Shown: piece after piece, positions 19,501-26,671 of the stretch
Layout: the number at the start of each line of letters is the position of its first letter
Numbering within the stretch: position 1 is the first letter of the stretch
Source of the DNA: an uncultured Caulobacterales bacterium
Lineage (GTDB): Bacteria; Pseudomonadota; Alphaproteobacteria; Caulobacterales; Caulobacteraceae
Direction of reading: 5' to 3'
Length of the DNA stretch: 64,000 nt
Assembly (NCBI GenBank): GCA_903840435.1
Contig: CAIMFV010000006.1
Span: forward strand, 86,415 to 150,414
Program-made: the position numbers and the translations under genes
Notes under the pieces: model-generated
Databases searched by the model: none
What the model was told of the DNA's origin: nothing
What the model saw: the letters and a program-made list of their open reading frames with translations, nothing else

Positions 19501-19539
19501 CAGGTGATTGAGGCGCGCCAAGGGGAGGTGGGGGAATGA
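16519..19539 (+). CDS. Type III-like restriction subunit (DEAH helicase + PD-(D/E)XK)
   Basis: A 1006-residue restriction subunit, resembling the BPTD_3080-type restriction endonucleases. The N-terminus has the family's EDPILNSPYERPSRHW opening. Walker A is ATGAGKTT (Lys174), DEAH is at 301-304, and SATP follows near residue 355. SF2 motifs V-VI lie around SMLTEGWDANTVTHV and QVIGRALRR. The C-terminal nuclease core is YRPDFIL (Asp917) and VAEVKG (Glu937, Lys939), an intact PD-(D/E)XK centre. It should translocate and cut DNA lacking the methylation set by the partner methyltransferase. That gene lies downstream, separated by an unrelated gene. The stop codon is inside the first of two direct repeats (19527-19588). 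GC content is like the core, unlike the genes before it. Confidence 0.9.
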   Translation: MTQQFFEDPILNSPYERPSRHWQLGASGQPTNIIIDQRRRSDLVSPIPPSKKKGKSAQADLLAAVDDGAEYNPIESINGIRSAIESWRNLPESQWQVTPTTARLLRHWRAHDFQNQRPFFCQIEAVETAIWLTEVAPKSSSQGRRFWAHLEAANGEANPELMRMALKLATGAGKTTVMAMLIAWQTLNAARHKGSKTFTDGFLIIAPGITIRDRLRVLLPNDPDSYYKSREIVPDDLLGELGRAKIVITNYHAFKRKADVPLNKVQQAALRTKERPESDGALLQRVANELTGLKNICVINDEAHHCYRERQRSQDEKLTGDDLAEANKNNEAARLWISGIETVKRKLGVKMVYDLSATPFFLKGSGYREGALFGWTVSDFNLMDAIESGIVKLPRVPIIDNVPQGDMPMFRNLWDHIGKKLPKKGRTKADTLDPQKLPPELLTAIDALYGHYEKTVELWREAKIGVDPVFIVVCNNTTTSKLIHDYISGYEITGANGSVQQIAGRCKLFRNFDPDGVAKPQMRTLLIDSEQLESGDAISKEFKDAAAEEIERFRDELIQRTGNIEAARNISEDKLLREVMNTVGKRGRLGEGVRCVVSVSMLTEGWDANTVTHVLGVRAFGTQLLCEQVIGRALRRQSYALQTDGRFDPEYADIFGIPFDFTAQAVPAKPKRPVETVQVRAISPDRDALEIRFPRVEGYRTELPQDILQAEFTENSRLQLDPGLVGASQTRNAGIVGESVDMTVDHLGDQRPSTILYRLTNHILFRYFTEPGDAPQSQLFFQLRRIVRQWLDQYLTCVGETHPAQVLYHVIADMAAERIMAAVVRATADSGKVVAILDAYNREGTTRHVNFMTSRPRYETDANRCHVNWCVLDSDWEAEFCRVIEQHPKVRAYVKNHNLGFEVPYTLKGDVRRYRPDFILKIDDGRGPDDPLNLVAEVKGYRGEDAREKASTMEIYWVPGVNQLKRHGRWAFAEFTNVWTLQTELGGVVQRWLDQVIEARQGEVGE

Positions 19540-19588
19540 GGTTATTAGAGATTTCCGCGCTCCGACCGGCGAAAGTCACGATCCAGCC
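19527..19588 (+). repeat. Direct repeat copy A (REP-like) at the end of res
   Basis: A stretch of about 62 nt beginning GGTGGGGGAATGAG and ending ACCGGCGAAAGTCACGATCCAGCC. It aligns along its whole length with copy B at 20512-20575, sharing GGTGGGG, TTTCC, CGCTC, ACCGGCGAA and ATCCAGCC. The core ACCGGCGAA-n-ATCCAG is the kind of REP-like palindrome scattered in alphaproteobacterial genomes. Copy A has lost the palindrome symmetry that copy B keeps. The res stop codon lies inside it. Confidence 0.6.
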
Positions 19589-19639
19589 CCGCCCCCCTTT
19601 TCGCCGGATACATTCTTCACGCTCAGACGGAGACTGCTG

Positions 19640-20443
19640 ATGACCACGCCCGCTGAATACGCTTTCATTTTGGCTTACAAGTGTTGGTTGGAGACGGATG
19701 CGCATTATCTAGATTTGCTGCGCGGTAAGGCGTTAACGAAGCCTAAATTCGACGAAGTCGGACTTAAATATGGTATAACTCGAAACATAAAAATTGTAAA
19801 TGTGTCGAATTACATAGCAATGGTTAACGGAATAGGTCCAAAAATTAGTTACGGTGTTGGAATAAATCTGACTCAAAGAGCCTATCTACTGGCCGTGGAC
19901 ATTCAAAATTTCACCGCGTGCCCTCCCGGAAATAATCTCACGACCTCGGCTACATCTAAATTCAGCTGGTTCATTTGGCCTGACAACTGGACCATGTTCG
20001 ATAAATTTGTCGCAGGTGCGGTTCTAGGTGCAAGCAATAGCAACTCAATTTCACGGTTTTTAAAATTTTACCTAACTCTCGAACAGCGAGGCTGGACATC
20101 GATTTTAACATGTGTCCGCAATAAAATATCGCAAAGAAATCCGCTTTATAAATTTGATATTCTTCTCGCCGAGCGCACGATAGATAAATACTTGTGGTTG
20201 TCATATTGCCATAGCAAGGGAAATTTTACGCAAATACAGAAATCACTCGATAATTTTATCTTCGCGCTTCCCAATTGTCTTGGCGAGGAGGTTCGCGCCA
20301 CGAGCTTGGCGATTGCTCCCTGTTTGAATTCCGGGAAATTGCTGCATCCGGTTACTGAGGATGAAAAGAAAGAACGCGCCGGCGAAGCCCTGTTAATCGA
20401 GAAGCGGCTGGAGGGCCTGATGAACGGGTCTGTAGATGAATAA
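19640..20443 (+). CDS. Unknown protein inserted between res and mod
   Basis: 267 residues from the ATG at 19640 (GGAG 7 nt upstream; MTTPAEYAFILAYKC). No domain is recognised. Visible features: mostly helical, aromatic-rich (FSWFIWPDNWTMFDKFV; YLWLSYCHSKG), no signal peptide, no membrane helix, and a charged C-terminus (EDEKKERAGEALLIEKRLEGL). Codon use and base composition are far more AT-rich than in the flanking res and mod genes. The gene is bracketed by two related repeats of about 62 nt (19527-19588 and 20512-20575). It looks like a later insertion into the restriction-modification operon, read in the same direction. It may be an accessory of the system or a separate defence or toxin cargo; neither can be decided here. 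Confidence 0.7.
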   Translation: MTTPAEYAFILAYKCWLETDAHYLDLLRGKALTKPKFDEVGLKYGITRNIKIVNVSNYIAMVNGIGPKISYGVGINLTQRAYLLAVDIQNFTACPPGNNLTTSATSKFSWFIWPDNWTMFDKFVAGAVLGASNSNSISRFLKFYLTLEQRGWTSILTCVRNKISQRNPLYKFDILLAERTIDKYLWLSYCHSKGNFTQIQKSLDNFIFALPNCLGEEVRATSLAIAPCLNSGKLLHPVTEDEKKERAGEALLIEKRLEGLMNGSVDE

Positions 20444-20511
20444 ATTGCATGCGCCCCTCCAAAACATGACCCCGCCTCACCGTCTGGCCCTTGACCTGCG
20501 CCAGTGCGAGC

Positions 20512-20575
20512 GGTGGGGCGGATTGAGTTTATCAGGGGTTTCCCCGCTCATACCGGCGAAGGCCGGTATCCAGCC
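20512..20575 (+). repeat. Direct repeat copy B (REP-like) upstream of mod
   Basis: About 64 nt starting GGTGGGGCGGATTGAG and ending with the palindromic core ATACCGGC-GAAG-GCCGGTAT followed by CCAGCC. It is homologous to copy A (19527-19588), and the two copies flank the AT-rich cargo gene. The remaining 140 bp to the mod start hold no gene that I can support. Confidence 0.6.
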
Positions 20576-20716
20576 TTGGGCCCACGACCCGATCCGGATG
20601 GGCTCGTTCCGTCTCGAGTCCGCATCAGGCCCTGGCCGCTCGCCCAACTCTGTCGCCCACAGCCGTCAAATGCGCGGCGGCCTGGGTTTTCCAGACCTCA
20701 ACTCCAGGACCCTCTA

Positions 20717-23521
20717 ATGGCCAAACCGCCGCTTTCCATTGAGACCCTGACCCATGACGAGGCGAGCCGGCTGAACGCGCCGACGGCGGAGTTGGAGGCT
20801 TTTGTGCCGCCGGACATGAAGCGGCCGATTCTGGCGGCCTATGCGCGGCGCAATCCTGATCTCGACCCGCAGCTGGTCTGGCGGGGCAAGGATGTGGCGG
20901 ATTGGTCGGATTTGGTGGTGGAGGCGCCGCCGCTCTACATCCAAGAAAAAATCCATCCCAAGGCGATTATCGAGGACCTGAAAAAGAGCCAGGCGCGCAA
21001 GGACGCAGGCGCGACGCTGGACCTGTTCGCCGATTTCAACGGCATTGATCAGGAAGCAAAGACCGAGTTTTACCAGCATGACCAACACTGGTCGAACCGG
21101 ATGATCTTGGGCGATGCATTGAAAGTGATGGCCAGCCTCGCCGAGCGGGAGGGGCTGAAAGGCAAGGTGCAGTGCATCTATATCGATCCGCCCTATGGCA
21201 TCAAATTCAATTCCAACTTCCAGTGGTCGACGACCAGCCGAGACGTGAAAGACGGCAATGCGGACCATTTCAGCCGCGAGCCCGAACAGGTGAAGGCCTT
21301 CCGGGATACCTGGCGGGACGGAATCCACTCCTATCTGACCTATCTGCGGGATCGACTTACGGTGGCGCGGGATCTGCTGACCGAGAGTGGGTCGGTGTTC
21401 GTGCAGATCGGGGACGAGAATGTACATCGCGTACGCGCGCTGATGGACGAAGTATTTGGGGGCGATAATTTTTGCACTCAAATTATGTTCAGAAAAACAA
21501 CAGGAAAAGGAGCCGGTGTACTAGACAATACAGTTGACTTCATAATTTGGTACGCCAAGGATCGTGAAATCGTCAAATATAGACCGATCTATGAAGTGCG
21601 TTCGCCATCCGAAGAGGTGAATCTTCGATACGTTTTGTTGCCAGATGGAACTCGTCGGCGACTTACAAACGAGGAATTCTCTGGTCTATCGGCGTTGCCG
21701 AGTGGCTCACGAATATATCGACCTAATCCGTTGACCAGTGCGAGAACGGCTGGCGGTGGAGATTTGCGAGAGTTTTATTTTCAAGGCCGGCGTTTTACTC
21801 CGGGAAATGGCACATTTAAGACTAATAAGCGCGGACTCGATCAACTGAGGAAGTCTGACCGCTTAATGGGCATTGGCTCATCTTTGAGCTTTATAAGGTA
21901 TTTTGAGGATTTTCCTGTAAAAGCTCGAAACGATGTTTGGGATGATACGAGAACTGGGGGCTTTGGTGAAGATAAAATCTATGTTGTTCAAACTGTAAGC
22001 AAGGCTGCAGAGCGTTGCCTTCTCATGACTACAGACCCCGGCGATCTCGTCCTCGATCCGACTTGTGGCTCCGGCACAACGGCTTATGTCGCCGAACAGT
22101 GGGGTCGGCGCTGGATCACCATTGACACGAGCCGGGTCGCCCTGGCCCTCGCGCGCTCGCGCATCATGGGCGCCCGTTATCCCTGGTATCTTTTGGCTGA
22201 CAGCAAGGACGGGCAAATGAAGGAGGCGGAGATCACCCGCTCCCTCCCCCGCGACGCGCCGACCTTTGGCCGCATCCGGCAAGGCTTTGTCTACAAGCGT
22301 GTGCCGCACATTATGCTGCGCGACATCGCCAATAACGCCGAGATCGACACGATCTGGGAGGATTACCAGACCCGGCTGGAGCCGTTGCGCGTGGCCCTGA
22401 ATGCGGCGCTGGGCAAGACCTGGGAGGAATGGGAAATCCCCCGCGACGCGACAGGGTCGTGGCCCGACGCGGCGAAGCAGGCTCATGCCGATTGGTGGGC
22501 CCAGCGCATCGCCCGCCAGAAGGACATCGACGCCTCCATCGCCGCCAAGGCCGAAACCGAATATCTCTACGACCAGCCTTATGAGGATAAGGCCAAGGTG
22601 CGTGTCGCTGGGCCCTTTACGGTGGAGAGCTTGTCGCCGCACCGGGTGCCTGCGGTCGACGTCGATGACAGCCTGTTTGACGAGTTGGAGGCGGCGGAGG
22701 GTCGCCGCGTTAAGCTGGGCGAGGAAGGCGAAAGCGCCGACTTCACCACCTTGGTGCTCGACACGCTGAAAAAGTCTGGCGTGCAACAGGCCCATAAGGA
22801 GGACCGGCTGGTCTTTGTCTCCTTAAAGGGCTGGCCGGGTCAATTCGTCTGTGCTGAGGGCCTGGTGCGCCAAGCCTCCGCTGACGCCGCCGCCGACGAC
22901 GCGACCGCAACCTTGAAACGCGCCGCGATCTTGGTCGGCCCGGAATATGGCACCGTCTCCCGCCCCGACCTGACCGCCGCCGCGCGCGAGGCGGCAGAGG
23001 CGGGCTTTGATCTTCTGATCGCCGCGGCGTTCAATTTTGACGCCCATGCGGGAGAGTTTGAGCGTATGGGCGCGCTGTCGGTTCTTAAGGCCCGAATGAA
23101 CCCCGACCTGCACATGCCCGACCTCGCCAATACCGGCGCAGGCAACCTGTTCACCGTGTTTGGCGAGCCGGACGTGCGTGTGCACGACGAAGGTGAGGAT
23201 AGGATCTCCATCGAAGTCGCGGGGGTCGATATGTATAAGGCGGGCCAGATCGAAAGCGCTGGCGCCGACGACATCGCCGTCTGGTTCATCGACACCGACT
23301 ACGACTATGAGAGCTTCTTCGTCCGCCACGCCTATTTCCCCGGCGCGAACGACCCCTACAAGGCGCTGAAAACCACCCTGAAGGCCGAGATCGACGAGGA
23401 GGCCTGGGAAAGCCTAAAACGCACCCGTTCCCGCCCCTTCCCCAAGCCGACCAGCGGACGCGTCGCCGTCAAGGTCATCAACCATTTGGGGGATGAAGTG
23501 ATGAAGGTGTTGGCGGTTTAG
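20717..23521 (+). CDS. Type III-like DNA adenine methyltransferase (Mod)
   Basis: 934 residues from the ATG at 20717 (AGGA upstream; MAKPPLSIETLTHDEASR). Catalytic motif IV is IDPPYGIKFNSNF (DPPY 157-160) and the SAM-binding motif I, DPTCGSGTT, starts at Asp447. The order IV-TRD-I is that of beta-class adenine methyltransferases of type III systems. It should protect host DNA and give specificity to the restriction subunit. The stretch coding residues about 250-440 (21470-22030), the target-recognition region, is clearly AT-richer than both flanks, as if exchanged by recombination. The C-terminal 450 residues are unusually long and probably bind the Res subunit. The gene is followed by a stem-loop and then the RelE-UvrD fusion. 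Confidence 0.9.
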   Translation: MAKPPLSIETLTHDEASRLNAPTAELEAFVPPDMKRPILAAYARRNPDLDPQLVWRGKDVADWSDLVVEAPPLYIQEKIHPKAIIEDLKKSQARKDAGATLDLFADFNGIDQEAKTEFYQHDQHWSNRMILGDALKVMASLAEREGLKGKVQCIYIDPPYGIKFNSNFQWSTTSRDVKDGNADHFSREPEQVKAFRDTWRDGIHSYLTYLRDRLTVARDLLTESGSVFVQIGDENVHRVRALMDEVFGGDNFCTQIMFRKTTGKGAGVLDNTVDFIIWYAKDREIVKYRPIYEVRSPSEEVNLRYVLLPDGTRRRLTNEEFSGLSALPSGSRIYRPNPLTSARTAGGGDLREFYFQGRRFTPGNGTFKTNKRGLDQLRKSDRLMGIGSSLSFIRYFEDFPVKARNDVWDDTRTGGFGEDKIYVVQTVSKAAERCLLMTTDPGDLVLDPTCGSGTTAYVAEQWGRRWITIDTSRVALALARSRIMGARYPWYLLADSKDGQMKEAEITRSLPRDAPTFGRIRQGFVYKRVPHIMLRDIANNAEIDTIWEDYQTRLEPLRVALNAALGKTWEEWEIPRDATGSWPDAAKQAHADWWAQRIARQKDIDASIAAKAETEYLYDQPYEDKAKVRVAGPFTVESLSPHRVPAVDVDDSLFDELEAAEGRRVKLGEEGESADFTTLVLDTLKKSGVQQAHKEDRLVFVSLKGWPGQFVCAEGLVRQASADAAADDATATLKRAAILVGPEYGTVSRPDLTAAAREAAEAGFDLLIAAAFNFDAHAGEFERMGALSVLKARMNPDLHMPDLANTGAGNLFTVFGEPDVRVHDEGEDRISIEVAGVDMYKAGQIESAGADDIAVWFIDTDYDYESFFVRHAYFPGANDPYKALKTTLKAEIDEEAWESLKRTRSRPFPKPTSGRVAVKVINHLGDEVMKVLAV

Positions 23522-23523
23522 GA

Positions 23524-23549
23524 TGAGGCGGGTTTCACTTTCCGCCTCA
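23524..23549 (+). terminator. Stem-loop after mod
   Basis: TGAGGCGG and CCGCCTCA form a perfect 8-bp stem around a 10-nt loop, three bases after the mod stop codon. No U-run follows, so it is a weak terminator candidate or an mRNA 3'-end stabiliser. Confidence 0.4.
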
Positions 23550-23635
23550 ATCGGAGGGGGTCGATCTCTCAGATCAGGTCCGTCGAGCGTTTCCGTTCAT
23601 CGCGTTGGGCGCCGCCGACGCGGGAGCCGCCCTGA

Positions 23636-25711
23636 ATGACACTTCTCTACGCCTCCACCTTCACCGACGCCCTGAACCGGCTTGCGGCGGCGGAGCAGAA
23701 GCAGGTCAAGTTATCGGCGTTTGACCTGCAGATGAACCCGCGCGGCAACGGGTTGCAAATGCACCGAATTGATAAGGCGCCGGGTTTTTGGTCGGTGCGG
23801 GTGAGTTCCGATATCCGCATCATCCTGTTCAAGGATGGTGAGACGACCTTGCTGGCCTATGTCGATCATCACGACGCCGCCTATGCCTGGGCGGAGCGCA
23901 AGCGCGTCCTGCCGCACGAGCGCACAGGCGCCATGCAGTTTGTCGAAATTCCCATCCTGCGCGCGCGAGAGGAGGAGGTTGGGCTCGATAGGTCAAAGGC
24001 TCCCGCCTCCGCATCGGCTGTCGTACGGCCGGATCCTCGGCCGTTCGCGGCATTGACCGACGATCAGCTCTTGGATGTCGGGGTTCCGCGAGATTGGTTG
24101 GAGCCCGTTCGGGAGGCGCCAGAGTCCCAGCTGTTCGATCTCCTGACCCAATTGCCCGCCGAGGCCGCCGAAGCGCTCCTCGATTTCGCCAGTGGCGGAC
24201 GCCTCGAAGATCACATCGCAGCGCCAGTGTCGCTGGCAAATCCTTTCCTGCACCCGGATGCGCAACGTCGCTTCCGCATGGTGGAAAATCTGGAGGAGTT
24301 GAGGGCGGCCCTGGATCAGCCATTCGAGAAATGGGCGGTCTTTTTGCATCCCGCCCAACGGGCCTTGGTCGAGCGGGTTTGGTCGGGGCCTGCAAGGATC
24401 AGTGGCAGCGCCGGAACGGGGAAGACCATTGTGGCTCTGCATCGCGCCGCCCATTTGGCCCGCGCCCGACGGGGGATTGCGCCGGGGAGGGTGTTGCTCA
24501 CCACCTTTTCAGAGCCGCTGGCTGCTGCGCTCGCCGCCAAGCGCGACATTCTGGCTGAGGCCGAGCCGGAGTTGCGCGAGCGGGTTCACGTTGCGGCGCT
24601 CGATCGGGCGGCGCTCGATATCTATACGGGCCAGTTTGGGGCGCCGCGGATCGCGACGACCCGGGAGGTTAAGGCCGCTATCGCTGTTGCCCGAGCAGAC
24701 AAGCTGGGCGAGGGCTTTACGCCGGAATTTCTGTTCGAAGAGTGGGAAGAGTTGGTCGACGCCTGGAATGTCGCCGATGGCGAAGCCTATGCCAAGATTC
24801 CCCGTCTGGGGCGTCGCACGCGGCTGGGCGCTTCGCAACGGGACTCGGCCTGGCAGGTCTTTCAATCGGTTCGGCGTCAATTGAGCGCCGAAGGTCTGGT
24901 CACCTGGCCGCAAATCTATGCGCGCCTGAGCGACTGGATTTTGGAGGATGGACAGCATTTTCCCTATCGCTATGTGGTCGTCGATGAAGCGCAAGACCTT
25001 TCGGTCGCGCAAGCCCGCTTCTTGGCCGCCGTCGGCGCTGACGGCGGCGAGGCGATCTTTTTCACCGGGGACCAAGGTCAACGCATTTTCCACCTACCGT
25101 TCAGCTGGCGCAGTCTGCGCATCGATATTCGCGGGCGAAGCCATAGCTTGAAGGTCAACTATCGCACGTCGCACCAGATTCGGAGCGCTGCGGATCGGCT
25201 ATTGCCGTCAAGTCTGACCGACGTGGACGGCGTAGAAGAGAGCCGAAAAGGTACGGTTTCGGTGTTCGATGGCCCGGAACCGATTTTGGTGCTTTCGAAA
25301 ACCGAACAGGAAGAAGCAAGACGCGTCGCGGCTTTTATCGAGGAATGCGTGAGAGAGGGTGTTTCCCCAGCCGATATCGCAATCCTGGTCCGATCCGAGG
25401 CGCAGCGGGTGCGGGCGGAATTTGCGCGTCATGGCGCTGAGCTGTCGGAGGCGGAGACTCAGTCCATCCCTATCGTCCTCATGCACGACGCCAAGGGGTT
25501 GGAGTTTCGCTGCGTTGCCGTGATCGCCTGCGACGACGACGTCATCCCCGACTCAAGCCGGATCGCCGCTGTGGGCGACATGGGCGAGATGGAATCCGTC
25601 TATGAGTCCGAACGCCATCTTCTCTATGTCGCCTGCACCCGCGCCCGCGACCGACTGTTCATCAGCGCCGTCGCGCCCGGATCGGAGTTTTTGGAGGATT
25701 TTCGCGGGTAA
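23636..25711 (+). CDS. RelE/ParE-like domain fused to UvrD-type helicase
   Basis: 691 residues. Residues 1-90 resemble a RelE/ParE-superfamily toxin fold: LQMHRIDKAPGFWSVRVSSDIRIIL and the closing HHDAAYAWAERKR pattern. After a linker comes an SF1A helicase: Walker A SGSAGTGKT (Lys263), VVVDEAQDLSVAQARF (motif II), TGDQGQRIF, KVNYRTS, MHDAKGLEFRCVAVI and YVACTRARDRLF. The 2B-type region is short, as in UvrD_C_2 proteins. The ATG at 23636 has GGAG 10 nt upstream. It follows mod by 114 bp on the same strand and is probably part of the restriction-modification locus. The toxin-like domain may act on nucleic acid, bind a partner, or be a structural remnant. The helicase call is firm; activity of the RelE-like part is inference. 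Confidence 0.85.
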   Translation: MTLLYASTFTDALNRLAAAEQKQVKLSAFDLQMNPRGNGLQMHRIDKAPGFWSVRVSSDIRIILFKDGETTLLAYVDHHDAAYAWAERKRVLPHERTGAMQFVEIPILRAREEEVGLDRSKAPASASAVVRPDPRPFAALTDDQLLDVGVPRDWLEPVREAPESQLFDLLTQLPAEAAEALLDFASGGRLEDHIAAPVSLANPFLHPDAQRRFRMVENLEELRAALDQPFEKWAVFLHPAQRALVERVWSGPARISGSAGTGKTIVALHRAAHLARARRGIAPGRVLLTTFSEPLAAALAAKRDILAEAEPELRERVHVAALDRAALDIYTGQFGAPRIATTREVKAAIAVARADKLGEGFTPEFLFEEWEELVDAWNVADGEAYAKIPRLGRRTRLGASQRDSAWQVFQSVRRQLSAEGLVTWPQIYARLSDWILEDGQHFPYRYVVVDEAQDLSVAQARFLAAVGADGGEAIFFTGDQGQRIFHLPFSWRSLRIDIRGRSHSLKVNYRTSHQIRSAADRLLPSSLTDVDGVEESRKGTVSVFDGPEPILVLSKTEQEEARRVAAFIEECVREGVSPADIAILVRSEAQRVRAEFARHGAELSEAETQSIPIVLMHDAKGLEFRCVAVIACDDDVIPDSSRIAAVGDMGEMESVYESERHLLYVACTRARDRLFISAVAPGSEFLEDFRG

Positions 25712-25813
25712 GGGCGGCTCAAGTTCATTCTGAACTGGTCAGATCAGTCGTGCTTACAACGCCATGGGATTGAGCGTTTTCGACGTCGAACCGGTGTCAA
25801 ATTTTGCTCTAGA

Positions 25814-25913
25814 GTTTGTCAGGGAAAAGTGGAATCCGGTTTTCCCGAAAAGACAAACGACCACCTAGGAATCTAGCGTCTGTCTGGTTCAGTTTGAACC
25901 TGACAGACGCTAG
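25814..25913. repeat. Two palindromic intergenic repeat units
   Basis: Two hairpins lie between the convergent helicase and HIRAN genes. First: GTTTGTC (25814-25820) with GACAAAC (25852-25858) and, inside, GGGAAAA with TTTTCCC. Second: CTAGCGTCTGTC (25873-25884) with GACAGACGCTAG (25902-25913), continuing as GGTTCA/TGAACC around a 3-nt loop, with a single T-T mismatch. I recall similar dispersed palindromes from alphaproteobacterial genomes, but no search was run. The second hairpin contains the stop codon of the HIRAN gene and may act as a bidirectional terminator. Confidence 0.6.
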
Positions 25914-26671
25914 GCGGCCACCGACGAGCGCTGAGGTCTGACTTCGACGAACGCAAAGGCCCTTGGCGCGTCTGGTCGCCCGTTCAGCCGCGATATCCAA
26001 CCATTTACGGACCGTATCTCTAACCACTTCCTGACAGACGGCGCTTGCAACCGGTTGACATATCCGACCTTGGCGCCCCCGATGCTCATCGCGACGGCGT
26101 GCGGGTCGTGGGTGTTGAATGTCTCGGCCGACAACGTCACTTGCGCGCCTAACGCAATTGGCGACGCATGGGGCGCGTGGTGTCGAAATCCCGCAATCTC
26201 CAGGACCACATCGACAGTCGAAATCATGGGGTCGAGAGGGTCGATGAAGGAGAAGCCGTCTCCCGGTAACCGCGCCTCGGTCGCCGCAAGCAAACCTAAT
26301 GGCGACAGCTTGGTGTCGGAGGGAATGCGGAAATAGGCCAGGAAGTCGCCAAAATCAGATCGCGTGGACGGGGGAAGTCTGCGTAGCAAGGCCTCGATGA
26401 CGCGGTCGCGAAACCCGTCCGCTGAGCGCTTTTTTACGTCAAAAGCAGGGTATCCCGCATAACCCGCCGCCTGTAGCTCCTGAGGATTGCGTCCTTCGTT
26501 CAGCGCTCGGAATTCTTCTTCTTCCAGATAGTCGAACACGAAGCCGGACGGCGCCGCTTTCACACGACCAACGGCCCAGCGCAGGCGATCTTCCACCGAA
26601 GAGGGCGCCTGCCAGACAAGGATCAACTCCTTTGGCTCTGACGGGTGGCGAATCCAGTGGTCCACGCTCAT
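25910..26671 (-). CDS. HIRAN-domain protein with HipA N-lobe-like region
   Basis: 253 residues. Residues about 157-245 fit a HIRAN domain: VDVVLEIAGFRHH, then ETFNTHDPHAVAM, then KVGYVNRLQAPSVRKWL, the pattern of standalone bacterial HIRAN proteins that bind DNA ends or associate with helicases. Residues about 15-145 (ELILVWQAP, VGRVKAAPSGFVFDYL, FRDRVIEALLRRLPPSTRSDF, SPLGLLAATEARLPGD) are spaced like the N-terminal subdomain of HipA kinases, the part that is a separate antitoxin (HipS) in HipBST systems. The start overlaps the stop of the kinase gene (ATGA at 26668-26671), so the two are translationally coupled. The HIRAN call is good; the HipS-like call is a hypothesis from pattern alone. 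Confidence 0.7.
   Translation of the reverse strand: MSVDHWIRHPSEPKELILVWQAPSSVEDRLRWAVGRVKAAPSGFVFDYLEEEEFRALNEGRNPQELQAAGYAGYPAFDVKKRSADGFRDRVIEALLRRLPPSTRSDFGDFLAYFRIPSDTKLSPLGLLAATEARLPGDGFSFIDPLDPMISTVDVVLEIAGFRHHAPHASPIALGAQVTLSAETFNTHDPHAVAMSIGGAKVGYVNRLQAPSVRKWLEIRSVNGWISRLNGRPDAPRAFAFVEVRPQRSSVAA

Noticed and set aside
20436-20717. A 93-residue plus-strand frame just before mod
   Set aside because: It runs across the REP-like repeat copy B, and its composition reflects the repeat. No ribosome binding site or domain.
21878-22795. A 305-residue minus-strand frame inside mod
   Set aside because: It is antisense to conserved methyltransferase coding sequence; its residues are the usual reverse-strand shadow of GC-rich codons.
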